DNA from: Burkholderiales bacterium 67-32
GTDB taxonomy: Bacteria > Pseudomonadota > Gammaproteobacteria > Burkholderiales > Burkholderiaceae_B
Assembly: GCA_001898625.1 (NCBI GenBank)
Contig: MKUP01000026.1
Span: 186,001 to 250,000 of the forward strand
Direction of reading: 5' to 3'
Length of the DNA stretch: 64,000 bases
A program made the position numbers and the translations under genes. Below the pieces are notes generated by a model that did no database searches, was not told the origin of the DNA, and saw nothing but the letters and a program-made list of their open reading frames with translations. Every line of letters starts with the position of its first letter. Position 1 is the first letter of the stretch. Below, piece by piece: positions 1 to 9,228 of the stretch.

Positions 1-321
1 GTGCCGGCCGGGCTCGAGGTCGAGAACATGAACCTGAGCCAGGGGCCGGACATGGCGGACTGGAAGGTCGGCGGCGTGCAGGTGTCCGAGGCGCTGAACG
101 ATACGCGCATCAAGCACCGCGAGTATCGCGACGACCGCTATGTCGCGGCAGTGGGCATACAGGGGCCGGTCACCGTGTTCTATCGCGTGCGGGTGGTCAC
201 GCCGGGCCGCTTCGTCGTGCCGGCGCCGGTGGTCGAGGACATGTACCGTCCCGAGATCCGGGCGGTGGGGGCGTCTTCCGGCCCGCTGGTGGTCAACGAC
301 CCGCGCGGAGGCGCGCGCTGA
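1..321 (+). CDS. C-terminal end of bacterial alpha-2-macroglobulin family protein (5' truncated)
   Basis: The frame is open from the first base to a TGA at 319-321, so only the last ~106 residues are visible. The segment with KHREYRDDRYVAAV, then VTVFYRVRVVTPGRFVVPAPVVEDMYRPEIRA, resembles the end of bacterial alpha-2-macroglobulins (YfhM type), periplasmic proteins thought to trap proteases. Family identification rests on this tail and on the next gene: yfhM-type genes commonly sit directly before pbpC. The real start lies outside the window; the GTG at base 1 is not a claimed start. Confidence 0.75.
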   Translation: MPAGLEVENMNLSQGPDMADWKVGGVQVSEALNDTRIKHREYRDDRYVAAVGIQGPVTVFYRVRVVTPGRFVVPAPVVEDMYRPEIRAVGASSGPLVVNDPRGGAR

Positions 322-2690
322 GGCGGCGCTGGATCGCCGCCGCGGCGGCGGGGGCGGTTGCGCTGGGGGCGCTGTGGGCGGCGGACCGGATGCACCCGCT
401 GCCGGCCCAGGCCTTCCGGCCGGCCGATGGGGGGCTGGTGGTCACATCGGCCGACGGCAGCCCCTTGCGCACCTATCCGAGCGAGGACGGCATCTGGCGC
501 TATCCCGTCTCGCCCGAGGACGTGTCCCCGCTGTATCTGCAGGCGCTGCTGACCTACGAGGACCGCTGGTTCTACTGGCACTGGGGCATCAACCCCTACG
601 CCATGGCGCGCGCGGCCTGGCAGTGGGCGACTTCGGGCCGTATCGTCTCGGGCGGTTCCACCCTGACCATGCAGGTCGCGCGCATGATCGATCCGGCGCT
701 GCGTGGCGCACCGCGCAGCATGGGCACCAAGCTGCGCCAGATGGCGCGGGCGGCGCAGTTGGAATGGCATTTGTCCAAGCGCGACATCCTGACCCTGTAC
801 CTGAATCACGCGCCCATGGGCGGCATCGTCGAAGGCGTGGAGATGGCCAGCCGCGCCTATCTGGGCAAGCCATCGCGCCAACTGAGCCATGCCGAGGCCG
901 CGCTGCTGACGGCGCTGCCTCAGGCTCCGTCCCGGCTGCGCCCCGACCGCGTGCCCGAGGCGGCCCGGGCCGCGCGCGACAAGGTCCTCGCCCGCCTGGC
1001 CGAGCGCGGCCGCTGGAGCGCCGAGGTGGCCGCGGATGCGCGCATCGAACGCGTGATCGCGCAGCCGTTGCGCGGCCACTGGCTGGCGCCGCTGGCCGCC
1101 GAACGCCTGCGGCAGCGGCCGCAGCAGGGGGCCGCCGCGGCCCGCCGCGTGGTGCGGTCGACCCTGGATGCCGAATGGCAGTCCATCGTCGAGGACATGC
1201 TGCTGGATCGCGTGGACACGCTGCCGCCCAAGGTGTCCATGGCGGTGCTGGTGATGGACAACGACAGCCTGGAGGCGCGTGTCTACGCGGGGTCGGCCGA
1301 TTTCTCCGACGCCCGCCGGGCGGCCCACGTGGACATGGTCCGGGGCGTGCGCTCGCCGGGTTCCACGCTCAAGCCCTTTCTATACGCGATGGCGCTGGAC
1401 GAGGGCATGATCCATTCCGAGAGCCTGCTGGTCGATGCGCCGCAGACCTTCGGCGGCTACCGGCCGGGCAACTTCCAGGCGTCCTTCTCGGGCGCGGTCA
1501 GCGTGTCCGAGGCCTTGCAGCGTTCGCTCAACGTGCCCGCGGTCGACCTGCTCGATCGCATCGGCCCGGCGCGTTTCGCGTCGGCGCTGCGCGCGGGCGG
1601 TCTGCGCCTGCGCATTCCGGCGGGCGCGGCCCCGAACCTGAGCCTGATCCTGGGAGGGGCCGGCACCACGCTGGAGGAACTCGTGGGCGCCTACCGCGCC
1701 TTGGCGCGCGGCGGCATGGCCGGCCGCGTGCGGCTGACCGCCGACGAGCCGCGCGTCGAGTCCCGCATCATGAGCGAGGGCGCGGCCTTCATCGTGCGCG
1801 ACATCCTGGAGAGCGGCGGCCGGCCCGATCGGCCGTTCTACGCCGGCGGCCGGGGGCTGGCCTGGAAGACCGGCACGAGCTTCGGCTTTCGCGACGCCTG
1901 GGCCGTGGGCGTGACCGATGCCTGGACGCTGGGCGTCTGGGTGGGCCGGCCCGACGGCACGCCCAATCCCGGCTTCTTCGGCGCCAACGTCGCCGCGCCG
2001 CTGCTGCAGGATCTGGTGGCGGCGCTGCCGGCGGCCGCGCCCGTTCCCCGCGTGCCGCCCGCCTCGGTGCGCGCGCAGTCCGTCTGCTGGCCGCTGGGGC
2101 TGCGGGCCGACAGCACGCCCGAGGGCATGTGCCTGCAACGCCGCCAGGCATGGTCGCTGGACGATGCCGTGCCGCCCACGCTGCCCGATCGCGGAACGCA
2201 GGGCGGGCTGGTGGAGACGATCTGGATCGACCCCGGCTCGGGAATGCGCACGGATCCCGGCTGCCGCGTGCCGGGTACGCCCAGGCAGGTCGCGCGCTGG
2301 CCGCTGGCCCTGCAGCCGTGGGCGGAGGCGGGGATGCTGCCCGGAGCCGGCGTGGCGCGCTGGCACCCCGCGTGCCGGGCGGCCTCGCACGCGGGCGCGG
2401 GCGTGCGGCTCGAAGGCCTGGATACGGGCGCGATCCTGCGCCCGGTGCCGGGACGCGACCGGATCGACGTGCAGTTGCGGGCGCTGGGCGGCGACGGCGC
2501 GCTGTGGTGGATGCTGGATGGCAAGCCGGTCCGCCGCACCGATGGCGCCAGTCCGGTCTCGCTGCGTTTCATCCGCAACGGCGCGCACACCGTCACGGTG
2601 ATGGACGAGGGCGGCCGCTATGACAGTGTGCGCTTCACCGTGCGCGGACTGCCGGAACACGTTCGGAATGACGGCCCGGGAGGCTTATGA
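318..2690 (+). CDS. pbpC: Penicillin-binding protein 1C
   Basis: Bifunctional peptidoglycan glycosyltransferase/transpeptidase anchored in the inner membrane. Glycosyltransferase motifs include YEDRW (catalytic Glu about residue 81) and GGSTLTMQVAR. Transpeptidase motifs are STLK (Ser about 349, Lys about 352), SLN (about 403-405) and KTGTS (about 517-521). A C-terminal PBP1C-type extension follows. The only in-frame ATG near the front (390) would delete the hydrophobic anchor WIAAAAAGAVALGALWAA encoded just upstream, so a CTG at 318 overlapping the previous stop (CTGA) is the likelier start; ATG 390 remains possible. Protein identity is firm, the start is not. Confidence 0.9.
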   Translation: MRRRWIAAAAAGAVALGALWAADRMHPLPAQAFRPADGGLVVTSADGSPLRTYPSEDGIWRYPVSPEDVSPLYLQALLTYEDRWFYWHWGINPYAMARAAWQWATSGRIVSGGSTLTMQVARMIDPALRGAPRSMGTKLRQMARAAQLEWHLSKRDILTLYLNHAPMGGIVEGVEMASRAYLGKPSRQLSHAEAALLTALPQAPSRLRPDRVPEAARAARDKVLARLAERGRWSAEVAADARIERVIAQPLRGHWLAPLAAERLRQRPQQGAAAARRVVRSTLDAEWQSIVEDMLLDRVDTLPPKVSMAVLVMDNDSLEARVYAGSADFSDARRAAHVDMVRGVRSPGSTLKPFLYAMALDEGMIHSESLLVDAPQTFGGYRPGNFQASFSGAVSVSEALQRSLNVPAVDLLDRIGPARFASALRAGGLRLRIPAGAAPNLSLILGGAGTTLEELVGAYRALARGGMAGRVRLTADEPRVESRIMSEGAAFIVRDILESGGRPDRPFYAGGRGLAWKTGTSFGFRDAWAVGVTDAWTLGVWVGRPDGTPNPGFFGANVAAPLLQDLVAALPAAAPVPRVPPASVRAQSVCWPLGLRADSTPEGMCLQRRQAWSLDDAVPPTLPDRGTQGGLVETIWIDPGSGMRTDPGCRVPGTPRQVARWPLALQPWAEAGMLPGAGVARWHPACRAASHAGAGVRLEGLDTGAILRPVPGRDRIDVQLRALGGDGALWWMLDGKPVRRTDGASPVSLRFIRNGAHTVTVMDEGGRYDSVRFTVRGLPEHVRNDGPGGL

Positions 2691-2703
2691 TGACTCTGGC
2701 CTC

Positions 2704-2732
2704 TTGCCCCCCGTGCATAATCGATGTTTAAT
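2704..2732 (+). promoter_or_regulatory. Sigma-70-like promoter of the pcaI operon
   Basis: TTGCCC at 2704-2709, a 17-bp spacer, and TTTAAT at 2727-2732 (five of six matches to the -10 consensus) lie about 95 bp before pcaI. Start of transcription would be near 2739. Predicted from sequence only. Confidence 0.5.
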
Positions 2733-2735
2733 ATT

Positions 2736-2759
2736 CGAACAATAGTTCGCGTATAGAAC
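2736..2759 (+). promoter_or_regulatory. Candidate IclR-type (PcaR/PcaU-like) operator
   Basis: Two overlapping inverted repeats cover the predicted transcription start: CGAAC-AATA-GTTCG (2736-2749) and GTTC-N7-GAAC (2745-2759, GTTCGCGTATAGAAC). From memory, the second matches 11 of 15 positions of the PcaR/PcaU-type site GTTCGATAATCGAAC. The genes downstream are pca-type, which fits. No IclR gene is present in the window. Confidence 0.5.
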
Positions 2760-2827
2760 TTTTCCGTTTTGCAATCAGGTACGCCACCTGCGTCCCCCCG
2801 GACGGCAGGCATCGTGCGGAGACATAG

Positions 2828-3517
2828 ATGATCAACAAAATCGTGGCTTCGGTGGCCGAAGCGCTGGCCGGCGTCAAGGACGGCTCCACCATATTGGTAG
2901 GCGGATTCGGTACGGCCGGCCTGCCCAACGCGCTGATCGACGGGCTGATCGAGCAGGGCGCCAAGGATCTCGTGGTGGTGAACAACAACGCCGGCAATGG
3001 CTATACGGGCCTGGCCGCGCTGCTGCAGACCGGGCGCGTGCGCAAGGTGATCTGCTCGTTCCCGCGCCAGACCGACTCCTACGTGTTCGACGAACTCTAT
3101 CGCGCCAAGAAGATCGAGCTGGAGCTCGTACCCCAGGGTAACCTGGCCGAGCGCATCCGCGCCGCGGGCGCGGGCGTGGGCGCCTTCTACACGCCCACCG
3201 GCTTCGGCACGCTGCTGGCCGAAGGCAAGGAAGCGCGGCACATCAACGGCCGCGACTATGTGCTGGAATACCCCATCCACGGTGACGTGGCGCTGATCTC
3301 GGCCTACAAGGGCGATCGCTGGGGCAACCTGACCTATCGCAAGACCGCGCGCAACTTCGGGCCCATCATGGCGACCGCCGCCAAGATGGCCATCGCCCAG
3401 GTGCACGAAACCGTCGAACTGGGCGAACTCGATCCGGAAGCGGTCGTGACGCCCGGCATTTTCGTCAAGCGCGTAGTGGCCGTCGGGGCCCAAGCCAACG
3501 CCCAACAGGCCGCCTGA
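2828..3517 (+). CDS. pcaI: 3-oxoadipate CoA-transferase subunit A
   Basis: Alpha subunit (229 aa) of a two-subunit class I CoA-transferase that moves CoA from succinyl-CoA to 3-oxoadipate. The N-terminal GSTILVGGFGTAGLPNALI matches the conserved GGFG.G.P start of SCOT/PcaI alpha subunits, and GRDYVLEYPIHGDVALI is also typical. The B subunit follows after a short gap. Acetoacetate (ScoA) specificity cannot be excluded from sequence alone; the maleylacetate reductase and PcaF genes downstream argue for 3-oxoadipate. Confidence 0.88.
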   Translation: MINKIVASVAEALAGVKDGSTILVGGFGTAGLPNALIDGLIEQGAKDLVVVNNNAGNGYTGLAALLQTGRVRKVICSFPRQTDSYVFDELYRAKKIELELVPQGNLAERIRAAGAGVGAFYTPTGFGTLLAEGKEARHINGRDYVLEYPIHGDVALISAYKGDRWGNLTYRKTARNFGPIMATAAKMAIAQVHETVELGELDPEAVVTPGIFVKRVVAVGAQANAQQAA

Positions 3518-3528
3518 GGAACACGCAC

Positions 3529-4167
3529 ATGAACAAGATGAATCGAGACCAGATGGCCCAGCGCGTGGCGCGCGACATTCCCGAGGGCGCGTACGTGAAC
3601 CTGGGCATCGGCCTGCCCACCCTGGTGGCCAACCATCTGCCGGCGGACCGCGAGGTCCTGCTGCACACCGAGAACGGCCTCCTGGGCATGGGCCCCGCGC
3701 CCGAGAAAGGCCAGGAGGACTGGGACCTGATCAACGCCGGCAAGCAGCCGGTCACCGCGCTGCCCGGCGCCGCCTATTTCCACCACGCCGATTCCTTCGC
3801 GATGATGCGCGGCGGCCACCTGGACATCTGCGTGCTGGGCGCTTTCCAGGTATCGGTCAAGGGCGACCTGGCGAACTGGCACACCGGCGCGCCGGACGCC
3901 ATCCCCGCCGTGGGCGGCGCCATGGACCTGGCCATCGGCGCCAAGCAGGTGTTCGTGATGATGGACCTGCTGACCAAGACGGGTTCGAGCAAGTTGGTGG
4001 AAACCTGCTCCTATCCGCTGACCGGCGTCGGCTGCGTGAGCCGCGTCTATTCCGACCTGGCCGTGTTCGACATCAAGAAGGACGGCGTCTACGCCAGCGA
4101 CGTGGTCGACGGGCTGTCGTTCGACGAACTGCAGCGCCTGTGCGGCGTGCCGCTGCGCCAGGGCTGA
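3529..4167 (+). CDS. pcaJ: 3-oxoadipate CoA-transferase subunit B
   Basis: Beta subunit (212 aa), partner of the preceding gene 11 bp upstream. The active-site glutamate is in HTENGLLGMGP (Glu48, the residue that forms the CoA thioester in this family), and YVNLGIGLPTLVAN lies in the N-terminal region. Length is normal. An internal ATG at 3538 is an alternative start. It is followed 4 bp later by the maleylacetate reductase gene, so co-transcription and probable translational coupling are likely. Confidence 0.88.
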   Translation: MNKMNRDQMAQRVARDIPEGAYVNLGIGLPTLVANHLPADREVLLHTENGLLGMGPAPEKGQEDWDLINAGKQPVTALPGAAYFHHADSFAMMRGGHLDICVLGAFQVSVKGDLANWHTGAPDAIPAVGGAMDLAIGAKQVFVMMDLLTKTGSSKLVETCSYPLTGVGCVSRVYSDLAVFDIKKDGVYASDVVDGLSFDELQRLCGVPLRQG

Positions 4168-4171
4168 CGCC

Positions 4172-5251
4172 ATGAACGCCTTCGTCTACAACGCCAACGC
4201 CGCCCGCGTGGTGTTCGGCGCGGGCTCCCTGCAGCACCTGGAGCGGGAGATCGGGCTGCTGGGCGCGCAACGGGCGTTGGTGTTGTCCACGCCGGGCCAG
4301 CGCAAGCTGGCCGAGCGCGTGGCCGCCCTGCTGGGGGCGAAGGCGGCGGGCATCTTCGACGGGGCGGTCATGCATGTGCCCATCGAAGCGGCCCGCCAGG
4401 CGCGCGACGAGGCGCGCCGGCTGGACGCCGATTGCGCCGTCGCCATCGGCGGCGGCTCCACGGTGGGGCTGGGCAAGGCCATCGCGCTCGAGTCCGGACT
4501 GCCCATCCTGGCCATTCCCACCACTTATGCCGGTTCCGAGATGACGCCGATCTACGGCATCACCGAAGGCGGCCTGAAAAAAACGGGCAAGGACGCGCGC
4601 GTACTGCCGCGGACCGTGATCTACGATCCCGAGCTGTCGACGGGGCTGCCGGTGGGGCTGTCGGTCACCAGCGCGATGAATGCCATGGCGCATGCCGCCG
4701 AGGGCCTGTATGCGCAGGACAGCAACCCCATCATGTCGCTGATGGCCGAGGAAGGGCTGGCGGCCATCGCCCGCGCGCTACCGGGCATCGTGCGCCAGGC
4801 CGGCGACATCGAGGCCCGCTCGCAGGCGCTGTATGGCGCCTGGCTGTGCGGCACGGTGCTGGGCAACGTCGGCATGGCCCTGCACCACAAGCTTTGCCAT
4901 ACGCTGGGCGGCAGCTTCAACCTGCCGCACGCCGAATGCCATACCATCGTGCTGCCGCATGCGATGGCCTACAACGCCCCGGCCGTGCCGGACGCCATGG
5001 CGCGCATCGCGCGCGCCATCGGTGCCCAGGACGCGGCGGCGGGGCTCCACGACCTTGCCCGCGACAACGGCGCCCCCGTTGCCCTGCGGGATCTAGGCAT
5101 GCCGGAGGCCGATCTTGATCGCGCCGCCGACATCGCGGTGTCCAATCCCTATTGGAACCCGCGTCCCATCGAGCGCACGGCCATCCGCGCGCTGCTGCAG
5201 AACGCCTGGGCGGGTGTACGCCCGGTCACCAACGTCAGTCGCAACCCCTAG
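4172..5251 (+). CDS. Maleylacetate reductase (iron-type alcohol dehydrogenase family)
   Basis: 359-aa member of the Fe-ADH/glycerol-dehydrogenase superfamily, closest in pattern to maleylacetate reductases (NAD(P)H-dependent maleylacetate to 3-oxoadipate). It shows AIGGGSTVGLGKAIAL (dinucleotide binding), PTTYAGSEMTPIYGIT, and the metal-binding-region signature MNAMAHAAEGLY...HHKLCHTLGG...LPHAECHTIVLPH. It lies between pcaJ and pcaF, so its product feeds the neighbouring enzymes directly. Maleylacetate is normally produced by hydroxyquinol or chlorocatechol cleavage, and a hydroxyquinol dioxygenase gene lies at 10898-11773. Confidence 0.87.
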   Translation: MNAFVYNANAARVVFGAGSLQHLEREIGLLGAQRALVLSTPGQRKLAERVAALLGAKAAGIFDGAVMHVPIEAARQARDEARRLDADCAVAIGGGSTVGLGKAIALESGLPILAIPTTYAGSEMTPIYGITEGGLKKTGKDARVLPRTVIYDPELSTGLPVGLSVTSAMNAMAHAAEGLYAQDSNPIMSLMAEEGLAAIARALPGIVRQAGDIEARSQALYGAWLCGTVLGNVGMALHHKLCHTLGGSFNLPHAECHTIVLPHAMAYNAPAVPDAMARIARAIGAQDAAAGLHDLARDNGAPVALRDLGMPEADLDRAADIAVSNPYWNPRPIERTAIRALLQNAWAGVRPVTNVSRNP

Positions 5252-5281
5252 AACAGCTTTATCCCCCATCCGAGACAGAAC

Positions 5282-6487
<1,206 letters not shown>

Positions 6488-6495
6488 TCCCGGCA

Positions 6496-6555
6496 CTGGC
6501 GCCGCTCATGCGGCGCCAGGTATCGATGCCCCGCGGCGCACGCCCCGGGGCATCG
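6496..6555. terminator. Tandem hairpins between convergent genes
   Basis: Two perfect 10-bp stems: CTGGCGCCGC/GCGGCGCCAG with a TCAT loop (6496-6519), then CGATGCCCCG/CGGGGCATCG with a 12-nt loop (6524-6555), followed by TCGTTT. They sit between the ends of pcaF (+) and the intradiol dioxygenase gene (-), so they could stop transcription from both sides. Confidence 0.6.
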
Positions 6556-6560
6556 TCGTT

Positions 6561-7388
6561 TCAGCCCAGCATGCCCACGGTCACGCGGCCGGCGTAGCCC
6601 TGGCCCGGATTGCCTTTCATCGCGACGGTCTGCGCGGCGATCTCGGCCGGCGAGTTGTCGCTGAAGATGCCGTCCTTTTCCAGGCTGATGCGCGCGTAGG
6701 CATGCAGGCTGGAGTCGTAGCCGCGGGCCTCGCCGTAGACCGCGCCGCAGGCGTCCCGCGGCAGCACCAGCTGGGACGTCAGGTACTTGCGGTCGTAGCG
6801 CGGGGCGCCGTCCGTGGTGGGGTAGACCTCCAGGTGCAGGTGCGGATAGCGGCCAGGGTAGCAGCCCGGGAAGATGGTCTGGAAGCTGACCTCGCCATGG
6901 GCGTCGGTCACCTGCACGCCGCGCAGGAAATTCTCGTCGCGCAGTTCGCGGGTGTACAGCGAATAGCCGCCGTCGCGCGTGCAATGCCACAGATAGACCG
7001 CCCGGCCCGGCAGCGGCGCGCAGCCGGTGCTGACGTCGACCAGCCTGATCGTCAATTGCAGCGGCACGCCCTGGGTGGTGCCGGTGGGGCCACCGAAGCT
7101 GGCGCGCAGATCGCTGCGCACGACGCCGGACGAGGCCAGGACATTGGCCGCGCTGCTGGTGGGGCCGCCGCCGTTGGCGGGATAGGGGCCGGCGGTTTCC
7201 TCCGGCAGCGCGATGCAGGCGCCCGGGGACGAGGCGTCGCCGGCGTGCGCCAGGCCCGGCAGGCCAAGCGCCGCGGCGCCCGCGCCCAGCATGCGGGTCA
7301 GCGCGAGCCGGCGGGCCGGCAGGCGGGCCATCCGGAGCAGGTCGCGTTCCAGTTCGGTTCGGGGAAGCGCCGGTTGCGGTTCTGTCAT
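6561..7388 (-). CDS. Intradiol ring-cleavage dioxygenase with N-terminal export signal
   Basis: 275-aa non-haem Fe(III) dioxygenase of the protocatechuate/catechol intradiol family. Probable iron ligands are Tyr142 (WHCTRDGGYS), Tyr177, His183 and His185 (CYPGRYPHLHLEV). Residues 26-50 read PARRLALTRMLGAGAAALGLPG then AHAG, a twin-arginine-like export signal, which is unusual for a ring-cleavage enzyme of central metabolism. ATG 7388 is chosen because GGAAG lies just upstream; a longer frame reaches 7442. Substrate unknown. It could act on exogenous aromatics in the periplasm. The LysR gene upstream on the same strand is a plausible regulator. Confidence 0.8.
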   Translation of the reverse strand: MTEPQPALPRTELERDLLRMARLPARRLALTRMLGAGAAALGLPGLAHAGDASSPGACIALPEETAGPYPANGGGPTSSAANVLASSGVVRSDLRASFGGPTGTTQGVPLQLTIRLVDVSTGCAPLPGRAVYLWHCTRDGGYSLYTRELRDENFLRGVQVTDAHGEVSFQTIFPGCYPGRYPHLHLEVYPTTDGAPRYDRKYLTSQLVLPRDACGAVYGEARGYDSSLHAYARISLEKDGIFSDNSPAEIAAQTVAMKGNPGQGYAGRVTVGMLG

Positions 7389-7533
7389 GTGTCTTCCATC
7401 GCGGGTCGCCTTGCCGGGCGAAGGGAGGAGCAGGAGCCGCACGTGGCGGCGCCGCTATGGTACTTCGGCGCGCAGGCCCGCGACATGAGCGTTTCGCAAG
7501 CAGACGCAACCGGGCTCGGGGTGTGAACAGGCC

Positions 7534-8448
7534 CTAGTTGGCCCACTTGCGGTCGAAGTCCATCTTGCGGAAGTGTTCCACCATGAAATCGATGAACGTG
7601 CGCGTCTTGGCCGGCAGGTACTGCCGGTGCGGGTAGGCCAGGTTGATGGTCAGGCGCGGCAGGTCCCAGTCGTCCAGCACCGGCACCAGCCGTCCGGCCA
7701 CGATGTCGTCGTAGATGATGTACTTGGGCTGGACCAGGATGCCCAGGCCCTCGCGCGCGGCGGTGCACAGCACCTGGCCGTCGTTGGCTTCCAGCACGCC
7801 CTTCACCGGCAGCACGCGGACGTCGTCCGCGCGCGAGAAGCGCAGTTCGTCGTAGCGGTTGGAGTAGGTGTAGAGCAGCAGCCTGTGGCTGGCCAGCTCG
7901 TCGATGGTGCGCGGCGTACCGTGGCGGTGCAGGTAGCCGGGCGAGGCGGCCAGGATGCGCCGTGTCTCGGCCAGCCGCCGGATGGTCAGGTTGGAGTCGG
8001 ATTCGTATTCGCGCGTGCGCACCGCCAGGTCGATGCCGTTGTCGATCAGGTCGTAGTAGCGGTTGGCGGTGATCACGTGGACGTTCACGTTGGGAAAGCG
8101 GCGGTTGTACTCGGGCAGCAGCGGTGCGATGTGGCGCATCGCGAACGACAGCGACGAGGTGACGCGCAGGTCGCCCACCGGGTTGAGCACCGTGGCGTTG
8201 ACGGCGGACTCGGCTTCCTGCATCTCGCCCAGGATGTTCTTGCTGCGCCGGTAGAACTCCTGCCCGACCTCGGTCAGGTACAGGCGCCGGGTGTTGCGCT
8301 CGACCAGCCGGGCCGACAGGCGCTGTTCCAGCGTGGCCAGGTGCCGGCTCGCGGCGGCCGTCGACAGGCCGGCGGCTTCGGCGGCGCGGGTCAGGCTGCC
8401 GAGTTCCGCGATGTGGACGAACAGCTCCAGTTCGCGCCAGCGGTCCAT
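7534..8448 (-). CDS. LysR-family transcriptional regulator
   Basis: 304 aa. The N-terminal winged helix (about residues 1-60) contains ELGSLTRAAEAAGLSTAAASRHLATLEQRLSARL. The remainder fits a type 2 periplasmic-binding-like effector domain. It lies upstream of the intradiol dioxygenase gene on the same strand (145-bp gap) and divergent from the nitroreductase gene at 8579, so it may control either. Effector unknown. Confidence 0.85.
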   Translation of the reverse strand: MDRWRELELFVHIAELGSLTRAAEAAGLSTAAASRHLATLEQRLSARLVERNTRRLYLTEVGQEFYRRSKNILGEMQEAESAVNATVLNPVGDLRVTSSLSFAMRHIAPLLPEYNRRFPNVNVHVITANRYYDLIDNGIDLAVRTREYESDSNLTIRRLAETRRILAASPGYLHRHGTPRTIDELASHRLLLYTYSNRYDELRFSRADDVRVLPVKGVLEANDGQVLCTAAREGLGILVQPKYIIYDDIVAGRLVPVLDDWDLPRLTINLAYPHRQYLPAKTRTFIDFMVEHFRKMDFDRKWAN

Positions 8449-8534
8449 GCTTCTTCCTCGATTATTAGCAGAATTGCAAAAGTGATTTCCGTTTGCCGGG
8501 GCTATACCGGCGTTTTTCGTCCGTGCTGCGCACT

Positions 8535-8540
8535 TATAAT
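8535..8540 (+). promoter_or_regulatory. -10 box for the nitroreductase gene
   Basis: A perfect TATAAT lies 38 bp before the ATG at 8579. The matching -35 region (8512-8517) is weak, which would suit an activated promoter in this divergent LysR intergenic space. Confidence 0.4.
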
Positions 8541-8578
8541 CCGGGCCTCACGACTATTCCGCCCAATCGGAGCTCTTC

Positions 8579-9166
8579 ATGGCCATCATTTCGCAGGAAG
8601 CCCTGGACCAGTTGTTCACGTCCGCCCGCACGCAGAACGGCTGGCTGGACAAGCCGGTGTCCGACGAGCAACTCAAGCAAGTCTACGACATTGCGAAAAT
8701 GGGGCCGACCTCGATGAACTGCCAGCCGATGCGCGTGGTGTTCCTGCGCACGCAGGAAGCCAAGGAACGGCTCGTGCCCGCGCTCAGCCCGGGCAACCTG
8801 GACAAGGTCAAGGCCGCGCCGGTCACGGCCATCATCGCCACCGACACGCGCTTCTACGAGTTCATGCCGCAGCTCTGGTTCCGCGAGGGCGCCAAGGAAA
8901 TGTTCGAGGGCAATGCCGCGCTGGCCGCCGCCACCGCCGCCCGCAACGGTACGCTGCAGGGTGCCTATTTCATCATCGCCGCCCGTGCCATCGGCCTCGA
9001 TTGCGGCCCGATGAGCGGCTTCGACATCGCCAAGGTCAACGCCGAGTTCTTCCCCGACGGCCGCCTGACCGCCAACTTCATCTGCTCGCTGGGCTACGGC
9101 GACACGTCCAAGCTGTTCGACCGCCAGCAGCGCCTGTCCTTCGAGCAGGTCGCCACGCTGCTCTGA
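8579..9166 (+). CDS. rutE: RutE-type nitroreductase (probable malonic semialdehyde reductase)
   Basis: 195-aa FMN-dependent nitroreductase-fold protein. AKMGPTSMNCQPMRVVFLRT is the conserved FMN-binding start, and GAYFIIAARAIGLDCGPMSGFD is typical of the RutE/HadB branch. RutE reduces malonic semialdehyde in pyrimidine degradation, but no other rut gene is here, so the solo gene may serve general aldehyde or nitro reduction. GGAG at 8569-8572 supports the start. Confidence 0.78.
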   Translation: MAIISQEALDQLFTSARTQNGWLDKPVSDEQLKQVYDIAKMGPTSMNCQPMRVVFLRTQEAKERLVPALSPGNLDKVKAAPVTAIIATDTRFYEFMPQLWFREGAKEMFEGNAALAAATAARNGTLQGAYFIIAARAIGLDCGPMSGFDIAKVNAEFFPDGRLTANFICSLGYGDTSKLFDRQQRLSFEQVATLL

Positions 9167-9178
9167 TCCTCCCCGGCC

Positions 9179-9216
9179 CGCCGTCCGGTCCGGGCTGCTG
9201 CCGGGACCGGACGGCG
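9179..9216. terminator. Hairpin between convergent genes
   Basis: A perfect stem of about 13 bp (core CCGTCCGGTCC / GGACCGGACGG) with a 12-nt loop lies between the ends of the nitroreductase gene (+) and the Bug gene (-). There is no clear T-run, so it is a candidate terminator or mRNA 3'-end stabiliser. Confidence 0.5.
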
Positions 9217-9228
9217 TCGGGATCGAGC

